Source: Ceratobasidium sp. AG-K
Taxonomy: Eukaryota > Basidiomycota > Agaricomycetes > Cantharellales > Ceratobasidiaceae
Direction of reading: 5' to 3'
Assembly (NCBI GenBank): GCA_037039685.1
Contig: JAWNGF010000004.1
Span: 1,364,001-1,428,000 of the forward strand
Length of the DNA stretch: 64,000 nucleotides
A program made the translations under genes and the position numbers. The notes beneath the pieces are model-generated. The model saw only the letters and a program-made list of their open reading frames with translations, made no database searches and was not told the DNA's origin. Below are positions 23,269 through 35,771 of the stretch, piece after piece (position 1 is the stretch's first letter; each line of letters starts with the position of its first letter).

Positions 23269-26200
23269 ATGGCGTCCGAGGCCATTGAATGGTTGCCAGA
23301 CACTAAGTTCGCGTTCGCGAGGTTGGGTCAAATGCATCCATATCAGGCGATGAGGAACCAAACGTACGAGCTTACTAAAGTCGTAACATGTTTATCTCCG
23401 TTCCGCTGATGACTTGATACCGCTAAACTTGATCTAACAGCATGAAAAGGTTGGGAGGGTTAAATTTTCGAGGGAAAAACAGAATTTTCCGTTTTTTCTT
23501 GATACTCCCCGCCGCACAGCAACTGACCGTCTAGCGAAGACAGAATTGGAAAAGAACTAGCGCCGGATGCGACAATATGGGAGCTTTACGAGGAGACTAA
23601 AGACTTTGATGATGAACTAGTCAATGGAAGAAACCAGAATTTGGACATGCTGCTGCTTTTCGTGAGCAACCAATCATTCCCATACGACTATCCTAGCATT
23701 TTGCTCAACGTGCTGTGTAATATCGTTTGAACTACTAGGCCGGTTTGTTCTCGGCTGTTGTAACTGGGTTCCTGGTCGAATCAGCTAGTTTGCTTCAACA
23801 AGATCCCGCGGATGCTTCGCTCGCCCTCCTCTTATATATTGCCCAGTCGCAGCAACGTCTGGAAAGTGGTAACCCACAGTCACATCAACCTTAGTTGAGA
23901 TCCCCTCTTTCAGATCCCCACAGTACGCTCGATGGATCAATGGCCTTTGGTTCCTGTCTTTGGCACTATCGCTTTGTACTGCCTTGTCGCCATGCTCGCA
24001 AAAGAATGGCTAACCGCTTTTATTTCAGCCCGACCTCGATCACCTTATGTGCATGCTCTAATCCATCAGCAACGACTGAAAGCATTGGACCGCTGGTACG
24101 CGCTACACATTATCGACTTTCTTCCCACCCTACTTCACTTTGCTTTGCTCCTGTTCTCGATTGGATTGGTCATTTATCTATGGACACTTGATTATGCCAT
24201 TGCAGTGGCGATCGCCGTCGTGGTTGCAGCCACCGCCTTGTTTTATGGAGTTACGGCGATTCTTCCCCTCAATCTATCGTTTTTGCCCCTTTGTAACGCA
24301 AGTCTCCAAGTACGTCCGCGGCACATTCACTGCCAATCGCACTTCTGCCGAGTGGATCGAGCACACGCTCTCCAAAATTCATACAGCCTCTTTCGAAGTA
24401 CTCGAGGCATTGAGATGGCTCTCCGAAAATGCTCAAGATCCAACGACCGGGGCATGTTCATATCAAGCGCTGGCTGGAATGCGTACGTCGCCTACACCAC
24501 AGATAACTTGAGCTTATCGACTCGGAGCGTTGATGATGGGCCCTCGAACAAGCCTATAGTACCGGTACAAGAATCTAAACTTCTGGTCGAAATGCTTCAG
24601 ACAATTTGCCAGCGAATACCCCCAACCTTGGTCTCGGAGAATGGCGTCCTCTCCGATAGCCAAGGAATGGCCTTTTCGAGATATACGATGGCACTGCCAA
24701 AGCTCCTCGTATACTTGGGGACAGGTCAATCCAACAGGCACAGATTTATAACACCAAGCAAAGCAATGATGCTCACACGGTACGAATATTATGCGCCAGT
24801 AACCCATCGAGCGGTACTCATAATTATGGATTTTACAGGCGCAGGAGCCTCCAGCCAAGCTTGCATTTTCCACTCTTGAACACATATGGAGCAACGGCCA
24901 ACCACACCTTCCAGGGGACGCATATGCAATGTTGACCGCCGCCGAGCTTCACCTGATTGAGGTCATCGCGTCGGGTTACCGCTTGGACCAGCCGGACTCA
25001 ACCGCGTCCCAACCACCGCTCCCACTCCCCGACGGCAAAGTGAATAGTTGTGCTCAGGTTGAATTGAATATGGGACGCGCGCAATATGATACAAACTCTG
25101 GTATAATTCCTTTGTTTGAACTACGTGCACGTTGCAGCCAAGCATTATTCCGCGCAGCAATGGTGATTCAGTATCGCGAGGCTGGGAATGTCTTTATGCG
25201 GGCTGATGTTCTTGTTTATCTCCTAGAATCCATCCAACTAGTTTTCCAGTGCCCTTCACTCAACCCGAAGGCCCCGGTGACTACTCATCAACCACAATCT
25301 GCAGGCGAGGATACCCTCCCCAAATTCATGTCCCATGTGGTTGGTGCTGGAACCTATAGATTCTTATATCCATTTGACATAGGCGACGAAGACGGGCTGT
25401 TAACTGGCCTGATTAAGACCTTGGGCTTCGATGACTCAACCGAACTGCCTGGGCTTGCACAAACTGCCAGGGTCACGTTAGCCACTGTCGCACCTGTCCT
25501 TCTTAGGCAATGGCTCAATATGAACTTGAAACGCGAGGTTGAACACGCTCGGCTTATGGATGCACTTGGAGATCTACAGACCCATTGGCCAAATCGCCCC
25601 GCGATCGCTCGCACGCACTTCATTTACAAAGGCAGGGGACTTGGGGCATGAACCAATTGATAGTGATTGCGCTTGTCGCTAGCTCATGTCTAAAGTACGA
25701 AGGTGTTGGACCACTAGTAAAAAACACACTCCAAAAACTATGCCAGCTAACGAATATGGTGCCGAGCGGCAAAAGTTGTGCGGGAGACGCAGCAGCACAG
25801 TCATACCACCTAATCACCAAACTGATTCGCAATTTGTGCGCGTACGAAGAGCTGGATCCACATTCGTTAAGCTTCGCGGTTCAGTGGTTACTCACACCAT
25901 TGCAGCACACGACGGCGGTTAATGTGGTACACCACGCTCGAAGAGAGAGTGTGTGGGATCCTGATGACGATATCTACCAGACACTCCTAAGGGTTTGGGC
26001 CCAGACGCCAGGACTAGAATCCGAACTGGAACGATTTCTCGACGATATGATCCGCGGCCCCATGGATGATGTTATCGAGTGCTTATGGGGTTCAGACGGG
26101 TTATCGAATTTAGCAGCCATTGGGCAACACCGACAATACGCTCCTCTGATTGCCAAACCAGTTGCGCGAATGACTACGTCACTCCTTGAGCAGGATTATG

Positions 26201-26574
26201 GAGCAGTGTACTGGGAGATTACAGATCACAAGTCCGCTCTTCCCCATTTCTTGCAAGTAGCGGGGCTATCATTGGACCATACACCATCATCTAGTCCCTC
26301 ATATCACATGCTTTCGAGGTCGTTTGTTTGTGCTGCTTCAGTTGTGCGGTCCGACTTGCAGGAAAGCCTTACGACCGCAGGATTCGGACCGTACAATGGC
26401 ACATTTTTCCGAATGACCCGAAGTGTTCTACTCAAGCTGAACGAAGCACCGCCTGAAGTGAACGAGCTTCTTTCAGAGTACGAAGAGATCCTTGGGCTAG
26501 CAGAAGATCCGGAGGCTTGGATGTATGGGATTCTTCATTGGCTTTTCGAAAACATAGATTTGAGTCAAGGGTAG
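23269..26574 (+). CDS. DUF6535-type multi-pass membrane protein
   Basis: Family of unknown function, expanded in Agaricomycetes. The first exon is uncertain (MASEAIEWLPDTK at 23269). Clear DUF6535 blocks are IWELYEETKDFDDELV, LLLFAGLFSAVVTGFLVES, ARWINGLWFLSLALSL, AMLAKEWLTAF, a long hydrophobic HIIDFLPTLLHFALLLFS plus YLWTLD segment, and IYRFCPFVTQVSKYV. A helical, soluble C-terminal part of about 600 residues ends LFENIDLSQG. The frame breaks at TTT 23973-23975, CCCC 24265-24268 and GGGG 25635-25638; each is repaired by one base in that run, and one splice near 23873-23915 also stays ambiguous. It reads as a single gene broken by assembly errors rather than as four separate frames. Confidence 0.75.
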
Positions 26575-26577
26575 GCG

Positions 26578-27339
26578 GTTATCGCATTCAACGGTGTGCG
26601 AACTAAATAAATCCTTCAGAGATGAAGAGGCGGAAAGATAAAATGGACATTCCAGGTTCTAAGATCCGACTAACTCTTCCTTGAATATGATTTTATGTTG
26701 CCGGTCAGAAAATTGTCGCGCATATACTCTAATTTTATGTCTTCCATGAGTCTTCCGGCAGGCCGCTGTTCGTTCGCTTCGCGTTGCGTTCGTCATAAAT
26801 CCACACATTACTACGGATGTGCGTTACTACTTTTAATTTTATGCGGGGCCGTCCTATCAGACATTAACTATGAACGGCGACTCCTAGTTGTCAGTGAAGC
26901 CGTGTGCAAGACTTTCGAGTGGCGGCGACAAAGCGGACCGAGGGATCCACTCCCAGAATCTGGTAGTTTTCTTTTTTCGCTTAAATGTTTTATTTCTGCC
27001 TTAGCTCGCGTCAGTTCAATATCTACCAAAGTGCCTCGCAATACTAGAAGTCAGTTCAGGCCCTCAAGTCTTTGACATCGACGCCAAAACGTTAACTTCT
27101 ATCAGTGCAATTGGCCACTTGTTTGTTCCATGGGATGATCCGGCTTGGATTGTACGATAGTTCAACGGCTATTTTGGAGCCCCTGGCAAAACAGAAAAAT
27201 TGACCGGCCAGAAACATTTTTGACTTGTTGAGGGTGGTTGGCGCTTGGACGGAATTGTCATGTGATGCGCAAACAGCGCAAGCGCGCAGCGCTACACATC
27301 ACCAAACCCGCCTGTCACCAACACACTTCCCACTCAACA
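26578..27339. other. Intergenic, no gene seen
   Basis: About 760 bp. A 126-codon frame at 26695-27075 has no motif and is AT-rich; I regard it as chance. The Cwc15 promoter lies at the right end. Confidence 0.5.
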
Positions 27340-28421
27340 ATGTCAACAGCTCACAGGTACATTCACTCAGATTCATTCCCCGAAGATTCATTCCCACTAA
27401 ATTTTTCAACATATTAGGCCAACATGGGATCCTGCCCAGGCGAAGGATGTAAAGAGTGGCTCGCGCCAGTACTCGGCGCGAGATATGGCGTCGCAGACTA
27501 AACTGAAGTTCAGGTATGTCCACATCCATTTCCAAGTATGTGGTGGAAAAGTTTACCAAGCACTCAATGGGACAGGCAACCTGGGCAGACGTCTGTGGGA
27601 GATGTTAAAAAGCGGGACCTTCGTACAGACCTCTTGCTGGCGGAACATGAGGCGAAAAACAAGAAGCGAAAAGCCGCTGGCCAGGATCCTCTTCCTCTCC
27701 CTCCTGCGCTCGCTGGTTTATCTGAACCCGCGAAGCCACTTGCGGCCATTGAGAATGGCTCGGTCGAGGACGATGCTGCTAACAAGAGGCGCAAGATGTT
27801 GCAAGAGGCTCTGGAGTTGGATGGAGATGACGACAGCGAAGACGAGGCAAAGGACAAAGGGAAGGGAAAAGCACCTGCTAGCGATAAGTAAGTCTGTGGT
27901 CAAACTGGGCTCATTTCGCCAGAACTTTGACGCCAAACCCTCCTAGAGACGAAGATGAGGATGACGACGACGATTCTGACGACGACGAGGATGAGACAGC
28001 ACAATTGCTTGCTGAGCTGGAGCGAATCAAACGGGAACGCGCGGCAGAGGAAGAACGCAAGGCAAGGGAGGCCAGCGAAGGAAAGGCTCGAGACCGAGAG
28101 GAGGAGATTGCTACGAGTAACCCGTTACTAAACCTTGAAGCGGCGCTTGGACAACGTACCGCGTCGGGCCGACCTGGGACATTTGCGGTGAAGAAGAGAT
28201 GGGATGACGGTGGGTACCAAAAACTTGTCCTTCGTTCGATCTGCTCAATCATCGAGCAGACGTCATCTTCAAGAATCAGGCTGGATCAGATGCACAGCCT
28301 GGGCACTTTGTCAACGATTTGCTGCGCACGGAGTTCCACAAGTTCGTAGCACTGCTTTCACCGACCCAGCCCGAGATTCACAGCTTTCTACAGGAAGTTC
28401 ATGTCAAAGTTCATCAAGTAA
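27340..28421 (+). CDS. cwc15: Spliceosome component Cwc15/Cwf15
   Basis: A nuclear pre-mRNA splicing factor of the Prp19-associated (NTC-related) complex. The first coding exon is only 17 nt (27340-27356, MSTAH plus two bases). Exon 2 gives RPTWDPAQAKD and RDMASQTKLKFR, which is the family signature. The middle is Lys- and acid-rich: NKKRKAAGQDPL, a long Asp/Glu run near 27945-28000, and ETAQLLAELERIKRERAAEE. The C-terminal Cwc15 block is FAVKKRWDDDVIFKNQAG, FVNDLLRTEFHKKF and MSKFIK-stop at 28419-28421. Reaching that terminus needs a final intron with a GTTCGT donor at about 28341; without it the frame runs on to 28444 with an unfamiliar tail. Four introns in all. Confidence 0.88.
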
Positions 28422-29033
28422 CTTTTGCTTTGAGGATATTCTAGGAATGAGCCACAGGTTTCAGGTATTGTTGGCGCGATCGAGGCTCACTCTTTCCCTT
28501 CTAGGATTCGCGTGCGTTGAGCTGTGTTTATGTATTTACACCCGAGAAAACAAGGTTAGCAGGAGCCGGTTTTCCGCGAACGAACGCCGCGTTCCTTCAT
28601 TTATCCAATTTTGGCTTGCCACGAAATTGCCCCTCAAACACGCAAATACACAAGGTGCAGATCCTCTCGTTTTTGGACAAAGAAATTCATCTGGGGAACG
28701 GACCTACTTGGTTTGCTACAGTGGCCGCGCGGACCAGATTTCCGCGTCATGAGCACCATATATCCGCAAATTCGACGACGATCAATCAGACAGAATGATC
28801 GAAAGGGCTCGCTCATGTGTTCCTGTGGGCCTTTGGGTGTCTCGGTCCCGATCTTGCTCCTATCTTATGGTAACTCACCCGGCCAACTAATGATCCCGGT
28901 CTCAATAATCCTAACTTCGAGTGACATCCATGGCATATAAATACAACCTTCGGGCATTGTGTCCCTCGACTTAGTGTGCTTTGGATTCCCCTTTTCACTA
29001 AACCAAACCGCGCTCACTCCCAGACCTTGAGCC
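28422..29033. other. Intergenic, no gene seen
   Basis: About 610 bp between two same-strand genes. Several overlapping short frames show no motif or mutual splice support. Confidence 0.45.
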
Positions 29034-30977
29034 ATGGGCAACATTACTTCTAGTTTGCTTGCACATCGCAAATCACGCGCACGGAGAAGGGGTCAACAGC
29101 ACCCCCCCGTAGCCACGAAGGACCTACCCAGCCTCTCTACCCAGGAAACTGACAAGTCGAGCAACCTCACCTACTCTGTTCCTGCAGCAACGTCAGACTA
29201 TGACGCTTTTCTCCGCACTTATCCCGGATTCGCTGAATCTGTCGCTATCGACGAGCTCCGCGCTCGCGACTTTACACGCTTGAGTCGGAATGCCGTCTAT
29301 ATGGATTACATGGGTGGCGGACAGTACCCAGAGAGCCTAGTCAAGGCCTATGCTGAGACATTACAGAACAACGTTTTTGGGAATACGCACTCTGAGAGCA
29401 CAAGGTGAGTGAAATTCTTCCGTCCGATGCCAAATTCCTCCGTCATCCTTTGCTCCCGTGATGCAATTCGGACTCGGGGATTGATGGCCGTCAACTGATA
29501 TTCTGCTCGTAGTTCGCAACTGTCGGAATATTATTCCCAACAAGCGCGTCATGTAGTTTTGAAATTCTTCGACGCTGATCCGGACGAGTACCTGGTGGTA
29601 TGGACGGCTAACGCTACTGCTGGACTGAAACTGGTTGGAGAGTCGTTTCCATTCACGGCCGAGAGCTCCCTCATCTTGCCGGTCGACGCTCACAATAGCG
29701 TCCAAGGGATCAGAGCGTTCGCGGGCCGAGCTAGATCAAGCATCAAATACGTAAGTTGCTTGGGGGATGGAGGGTACGACCTCGAGGAAGCGCTGGTAAG
29801 TCCAATAGGGTTACGTTCTTCTATCAACTAATCCAAGGAATCCAATAGAGAATGCTCGATTCATTACCAGAGTCCTCGCAACTCTCGGGCCCGAGATCTC
29901 TGCTAGCGCTCACTGGCCTTTCCAACCTTACCAATCACAAGGCACCGCTTCAGCAAATAATACCATCTGCACAAGCGCATAACGTGCATACAATCTTGGA
30001 TGCTGCCGCTCTTGCTCCAACCACTCGCATTTCGTTGAAAAAGTTGCCTGTGGACGCCATGGTAGTCAGCTTTTACAAGATGTTCGGGTTCCCTACTGGC
30101 GTTGGGGCGTTGATAGCCAAACGACAATTCTTGGATATACTGGAGCGACCATGGTTCGCTGGAGGGGCCGTAGATTTGGTACAAGTTCCAGGTGTAATTG
30201 CCACACCAGCCGAATGCATCAGCTCACGGTTTGAGGTGCGATATGATTAGTCTCTTAATAGGCTTTAAGCTCATTATTTCATCTACGTTTCAGGAGGGGA
30301 CAATCAATTATCTCACACTACCGGCCATCACAGCAGGTATCGAGATGCTTTCCAAGTACATCGACCTACTCCCTCTGCGGCTCTCTTCCCTCTACCACTA
30401 CCTTTACAACCAACTGTCCTTGCTTCGCTATTCCGACACCGGGACGCCCCTAGTACAAATATTGACGGGGGAGCCCTCGCTCCCTTCGTCGGCTCCGCCC
30501 CATGGATATGTCTTATCATTCCTAATACTTGATCGAAGGGGCGAAATGATTCCCCTTTCTCACGTCGAGGTGTTAGCGGCCAGAAAAGCGCAAGACGGGC
30601 TTCCAGCTATAGCACCGGCGCTCAAGTCGACATTCAAGCACCCTAGAGCCGCGCTTTCGCATTCACAGGCCAACCCCGCCCATGCCTCTCCTATGGCCAC
30701 GCAAGCGAACTATCCTCCCGGTGAAGGGTCAGCCACAGCCGAGAGGACAATTGCGCTTCGTACCGGCTGCGCGTGCAACCCAGGTGGGGCCGCTGCACTC
30801 CTCGGTATCGAGTCCTACATGGGACTCTTGCAGCCTGGAGCGACCCAGCGCTCACTTGAGCTGGTTGTTGGACGGGAGTTGGGTGTGATTCGAGTAAGCT
30901 TAGGGTGGGTTTCAGATTGGTCAGACGTGGACGTATTCATTCGGTTCGTAAGAAGCATACAAGAGATTGTTCAATAG
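29034..30977 (+). CDS. Molybdenum-cofactor-sulfurase-like PLP enzyme (class V aminotransferase fold)
   Basis: Likely a cysteine-desulfurase-type enzyme; Moco sulfurases add the terminal sulfur that activates xanthine dehydrogenase and aldehyde oxidase. Starts MGNITSSLLAHRKSRARRRG. Exons join AVYMDYMGGGQYPESLV, NVFGNTHSES, VVWTANATAGLKLVGE, LTGLSNLTNHKAPLQ, TILDAAALAPTT and VSFYKMFGFPTGVGAL, where Lys is the PLP lysine, then FAGGAVDLVQVPG, EGTINYLTLPAI and RTGCACNPGGAAALLGI, where Cys is the expected catalytic cysteine. It ends IRFVRSIQEIVQ near 30977. Total is about 560 residues. Full fungal HxB-type sulfurases carry a C-terminal MOSC domain, which is absent here. Four introns, all frame-consistent, so this looks like an intact one-domain member. 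Confidence 0.87.
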
Positions 30978-31462
30978 CTGTAGTACTTTTTGTATTTTTA
31001 TTCTGATGGTTTAAGTTCAATTTCGTGTTGTTAGAATAGTCATAAGCGCCTTAACGTCTTTGAATGCATTTTGCCTTTCACATGATCGCCGATCACCCAC
31101 GCGACTTGTCCTTGGAAAATGCTGTACTTAGGGTCTTTTGTAGGTTCTTCCATTGCCCCCACGCATACACACCACCTTTAACTCAAGCGACAATGATGCA
31201 GTCATAAACGAATGTATAGCATCGGCTGAACACCGGAAGGATCCACAAAATATTAACTACACGACTGTTTCAATGCAATTGCAAAGTAACCAGCAGTTAT
31301 CCGAGCCAAAATAATCAAACATAAATGAGAGTACAAACAAACTAATAAACCCCATATTATCAACAAAAGTCCCAGGTCGTCTCACGTCGGGCCAGCCGGC
31401 ACCGTGGGTTCGAACCGATGAGCTTGAGGGGTGTCTGATAGACACCAGCCGACTGTTCAGCA
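30978..31462. other. Convergent intergenic region
   Basis: About 480 bp between convergent genes. It should contain both 3' UTRs. No gene is supported. Confidence 0.45.
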
Positions 31463-33225
31463 TCATTTCTGATGGGGTATCGTAGCTTCCGATGGTGACG
31501 AATGTGGCGGCTGTGGAAGCCGGCGAGGAAGTTGATGATAGCCGGGTGGAAGCTCAATAACTTCGCGAGCTCGTGGGAGAGGTACCGCTCCGGCGTCTTG
31601 GTGACGAATAAACATAGGCTCGTCCGAGTCTCCTTGTACCGATGATGTGCCAGGCGGCATTGTGCTCGCGTCCGTGGTCAAGGTCGTACCATGAGTGTAA
31701 GAATCGTCACTGGCATTCGCCGTATCTCTCGATAGGCGGGCCCTCGCAGTGTGCTTGCCTGAAGTATATCCTCGAGGGGGTGAAAGATCGTCTGCAGGGT
31801 TGGGTGGTGGCTGTAAGAATGCGGAAGAAACAAGATAATAACACGAGGCGATAAGATGGCCAAGCTGAAGGTAGCGGCTCAGGAAGCGAGGGAAGAATAA
31901 TGGTGGCGCGGAACGAGAGGAAATGATCGATATCATGGCGTATGCACCGGCAAACGAGTAGGCAGAGTAAACTAGACTTACCTTGTTGGGAGGCAGATCC
32001 TGACGGGAGCACGAATGGAAGGACAGCGCCGTTGGTATGGTAGGAAGGAGCCACCGAGGCGTAGGCTCCTTCAAGTTGAGCCACTTCTGTTCCGGGATTG
32101 ATTTCTTTCGTGATGACAGGCGGTTGAACCAAGGCTTGTTGGCGACGTCTTCGCATATATAGAAACAATGCTATCCCGAGTGCAAGCAAGAGCGTCAAGA
32201 CGCCAAATACAACCCCAAGTATTACTCCGAGGTTGGGGCTACAATCCAAATTGTTAGGTGTTGCAGTTGTGTGACGCAGCGCCCGAGCCAGACCTACCCA
32301 GTGTTGGTGTCTTGATCGGGCGATTGGTTAGTCGACTGGGGTGCAGAGGTAGAGCTGGTAGTGGATGTAGCTTCTGCTACGCCTATCTGCGATGCAGTGG
32401 CCGATGGGTATACCCCAGATGCCAAGCACTGCGCATTCGAACCACCAACGGAGAGGAGCAGCGGAGAAGTAAGCCCGGAACCTGATCCACCGGTGTAGAT
32501 CAGTACAAATGCAGTGCCAGCGGGAATATTGAGGTTCCATGTTGTGGACCTAGAGTTTAGTACCGGGGCCTGAGGAGTGGTGAGCGCGGATATAACAAAG
32601 ATGAGATCATATCGAAAAGAACGATCAGTTAGAATGGTAACGCTCGGATAAGCTTTTTATACTCACGTCGAGCTGGAATGGCATGCCGTTCGGCACCAAA
32701 CCGGCGATACGCGTCTCGCTGGTTGTAGGCTCAGTCCAGTTCATGTTCACGATCGAGCATTGAACGTAGGAACCGGAAACGTCGAAGACATGCTTGGGTT
32801 GCGTGACAGTAGTACTGATGCAACCTGAATCGGAGGACGATTTCACTGTCTGTATACCCGTAACACCTCCCTTGCCAAGCCCACTGCTGGCGTGTAAACA
32901 TACGAGAGCGGTAAACAATAAAACGAGATGCTCACAATCCGTCATCCATTGATGCCACAAATCTGGTTCCTTCGGGCCAAGGCATGGCAAACGAGTACGA
33001 GCCCGACTGAGTTGCATCGCTCCATGCCGTTATAGGTATGTCAACAATCAGCGGGGCGAGTCCGAAAGCTGCCATTCGCACGACGAACGGAGGGCCAAGT
33101 CGCTCTCCCCCACCAGACCATTCCACCGTCACATTCTGACACTGCGTCGCATCACTGAAGTTCGCCTTCCAAGCTCGACATAGTGTCCCAAGCGCGAGCA
33201 AAATTCCAAAATGGCGAGCTTTCAT
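31463..33225 (-). CDS. Single-pass membrane protein with extracellular domain and cytoplasmic tail
   Basis: Starts MKARHFGILLALGTLCRAWK at 33225, a signal peptide. Two repeated extracellular modules follow: the first with CQNVTVEWSGG and PPFVVRMAAFG, the second with WNLNIPAGTAFVLIYTGGSG. Then comes a Ser/Thr-rich stalk (ATSTTSSTSAPQST) and one transmembrane helix, LGVILGVVFGVLTLLLALGI, followed by a basic stop-transfer MRRRRQQ. The cytoplasmic tail is Pro/Ser-rich and ends SSPSEATIPHQK. Introns of 45-75 nt lie near 32884-32937, 32550-32668, 32239-32297 and 31812-31982. This layout is common in Agaricomycete surface proteins of unknown role. Function unknown. Confidence 0.75.
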
Positions 33226-34322
33226 TTCTTCGGCGCCCGATGCAAGGTTTTAAGATACCCAGCAGTCACAGAGTCCGTTGATAAAACCGGGGGTGGTAGT
33301 GAGAAGAAACAGCAGGCCAAACGTTGATGTTAATACTGCTAGAAGCCAAGACTTTGATATCAGCCCATTTGCAATGGGGAACGTGGATACCAGAAGCATC
33401 AAGGCAACCCCATTCTCACATGGTGAAGAGTACAACGCCGCATACCTCAGCATGCCTTGCCGCCCGCCTTTGTCTTTGTTCAAGTTTAGGCTGCCCGAGT
33501 CCGAGGTGGATCCGTTCAACCAACCCCCGATCCGCCATAATCCTCAGACTGATTGATTGCAGGAGCACCTAAAACACCGGCTTTTGAACAAGTGCGCGAT
33601 AGCACCGAGACGGCCGCAGTGCCACCCTGCAGGCACTTGCAAACGAAATATAACGTTCTATGACCATACCTAGACGGGATATGACAATTATGGGAAACGA
33701 GTGTGGCTGGACGTTGTCGGGTGATACTAAAGGAGTAATTTCATTGACACATGTCGGGGCTTGTGGAGGTGCGTAGTGCACAGTTCGACGGGGTCAGAAG
33801 ACGCAGATCACGAGGGGGTGGCAGTGTGATTTGGCACAACTTTTAACACCTAAAAAAGACGCCCAACAGAACGCGGTTCACAGCTTACAAATGCTAGCTT
33901 GCCCGACTACCCAGCCAAACACGTCAACCACCTTGGCGCAGAACCAGAAAGGGATTGGCGCCATTGTCCACTTCGTCCAGACGATCAGCGCCTTCGATTC
34001 GATTCGAGCTCGATCCCATTATGCTTCCCGTTCTCGCTCTTCCTCTTTTTGCCTATGGGCCCTTGTGTGACTGTCTGCCGCCTGGTTCCTTACACATCTA
34101 TCCTATACACTCCTGCCTGCATTATTCATCCTGCGCCCTGTGACTGTGACTAATGTATCCTCGCGACGCCACTCGGACCCGCGACTCTAATTATAAGCTT
34201 GATATTCGTCATCACCATCTCTATCGAGAGCGTTTGAGGGTGACCGGGGACATTTCTCCACCATTAGCAGTGGAGGTTTGTACGGTGAACGAGATCATCG
34301 GTGGAGGTAGGGTGGAGGCCAA
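33226..34322. other. Intergenic, no gene seen
   Basis: About 1.1 kb. Frames at 33250-33519 (-) and 33899-34153 (+) are short and without motifs. The left arm of the inverted repeat begins at its right edge. Confidence 0.45.
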
Positions 34323-34382
34323 TCGAGGACGATCTGCTTGAGCAAGAGTGGAGGAGCCGATCGGCAATGACTTACCCTGGGC

Positions 34383-34389
34383 TATATAA
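34383..34389 (+). promoter_or_regulatory. TATA box of the left-arm reductase
   Basis: TATATAA, 53 bp before the proposed ATG at 34443. Because it overlaps the upstream in-frame ATG at 34389, that ATG is unlikely to be in the transcript. Confidence 0.55.
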
Positions 34390-34442
34390 TGTCGATGCAT
34401 GCCACCACCAGACTCACAACCCAAACATCTTCCGAATCAAAC

Positions 34443-35771
34443 ATGCATAGCAACGTTTTACTCACTGGAGGCAACGGCTTTATCGCCGTACACATCATCG
34501 ATCAACTGCTGCAGCGCGGTCATTCGATTACGACTACAGTCCGCGCAGAGAACAAGACTCACTACTTGCGCAACAAGTTCTCTACCGCTGTTGAGAGCGG
34601 TCAACTCAAGTTTGCCATCGTTGAAGATATCACCACGCCCGGAACATTTGACCAGGTTTTGAAGAACAACTCGTTCGATGCAGTGTTGCACACGAGTAGC
34701 CCGTTTGTCTTTACTATGTAAGTGCCCTCTACTGCTTTTACTATTCTACTTTGCTGTACGATTACTCACATGTATCCTAATAGCAATAGCATCGTCGACG
34801 ACCTCCTGACACCCGCTATCCAAGGCACGACCGAGATTCTTAAGGCTGTCAAGGCACATGGCCCGAGTGTCAAACGCGTAATCATAACTTCCTCCTTTGC
34901 ATCGATCGTGGACCTCAGTAAGGGCAACCGGCCAGGATATGTCTACTCGGAGAAAGACTGGAATCCAGTATGTATGCATTTCTATGGCATTTTATCAGTA
35001 TCTCACAACGTATTTAGGTCACTTATGAAGAGTCTCAGAAGGATACGGTCGCTGGATACTACGGTTCCAAGACGTTGGCCGAAAAGGCTGCTTGGGACTT
35101 TCTCGAAACCGAGAAACCTCATTTCGAATTGATCACACTCTGTCCACCCATGGTATGCCGCTAGTGCTAATCGTCACATACGATACTAAATGGCTCTCAC
35201 AAACTAGGTATACGGCCCGGTTCTCCAAGAAGTGACAGACATGAGCAAGCTCAACACGTCCAGTGCCCCATTCTATCAAATCTTCAGCGGTCAAACCAAA
35301 ACGCTTTCTGGCCCGGGTGTCTGGCTCTGTGTAGATGTACGCGATATCGCCAAGGCGCACGTCGAGGCGATTGTATGTTGTTTTAAGCCTAGCCATATCT
35401 AGCTGTACTGATTTTGTGTTGCATTCCAGGATAAACCCGGAGCTGGAAACCAGCGCTTCTTGATTACCCAAGGTACATTCAATATCGGTCAAGTGTCCGA
35501 CTTCATCTGGAAACATTATCCCGAGCGTGCGGCGGCCAAAGGAGTGCCCAAGAGTGAGTTGCCTCAAGGCTGTGCATATAGAATGGTTGATTAACAGAGA
35601 CTCGGTTTGACAGGCTCTCCAGAAAATGGTTATCCAGCAGAAGGTACCTATCGTCCTGATAATAGCAAGTCCAAGTCGATCCTCGGGATCGAGTACACCC
35701 CCTTTGACAAGACGCTGAAAGACAAGTTCGATCAGTTCTTGGTCCTGGAGAAGGAGCTGGGTGTCAATTGA
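34443..35771 (+). CDS. NAD(P)-dependent short-chain reductase, dihydroflavonol-reductase/Gre2-like
   Basis: Extended short-chain dehydrogenase that likely reduces aldehydes or ketones with NADPH; the substrate is unknown. Starts MHSNVLLTGGNGFIAVHIID, placing the GGNGFIA dinucleotide-binding motif at the N-terminus as in the family. Next are TVRAENKTHYL, HTSSPFVF, VKRVIITSSFAS and GYYGSKTLAEKAAWDF (catalytic Y-x3-K), then LCPPMVYGP, WLCVDVRDIAKAHV and a C-terminus ending EKELGVN-stop at 35769-35771. Five short introns. Its near-identical twin is the right-arm gene (38364-39692, -). The upstream Met at 34389 is rejected because it overlaps the TATA box and because the two copies differ in front of MHSNV. 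Confidence 0.87.

Noticed and set aside
26695..27075. 126-codon frame with a hydrophobic stretch
   Set aside because: No homologous block, no promoter features, AT-rich composition of chance frames.
31395..31420. GGGTTCGAACC resembling a tRNA T-arm
   Set aside because: The stem does not extend and no cloverleaf can be drawn nearby.
34389..34442. Upstream in-frame Met of the left-arm reductase
   Set aside because: Overlaps the TATA box, and the corresponding region of the twin has a different N-terminal sequence.
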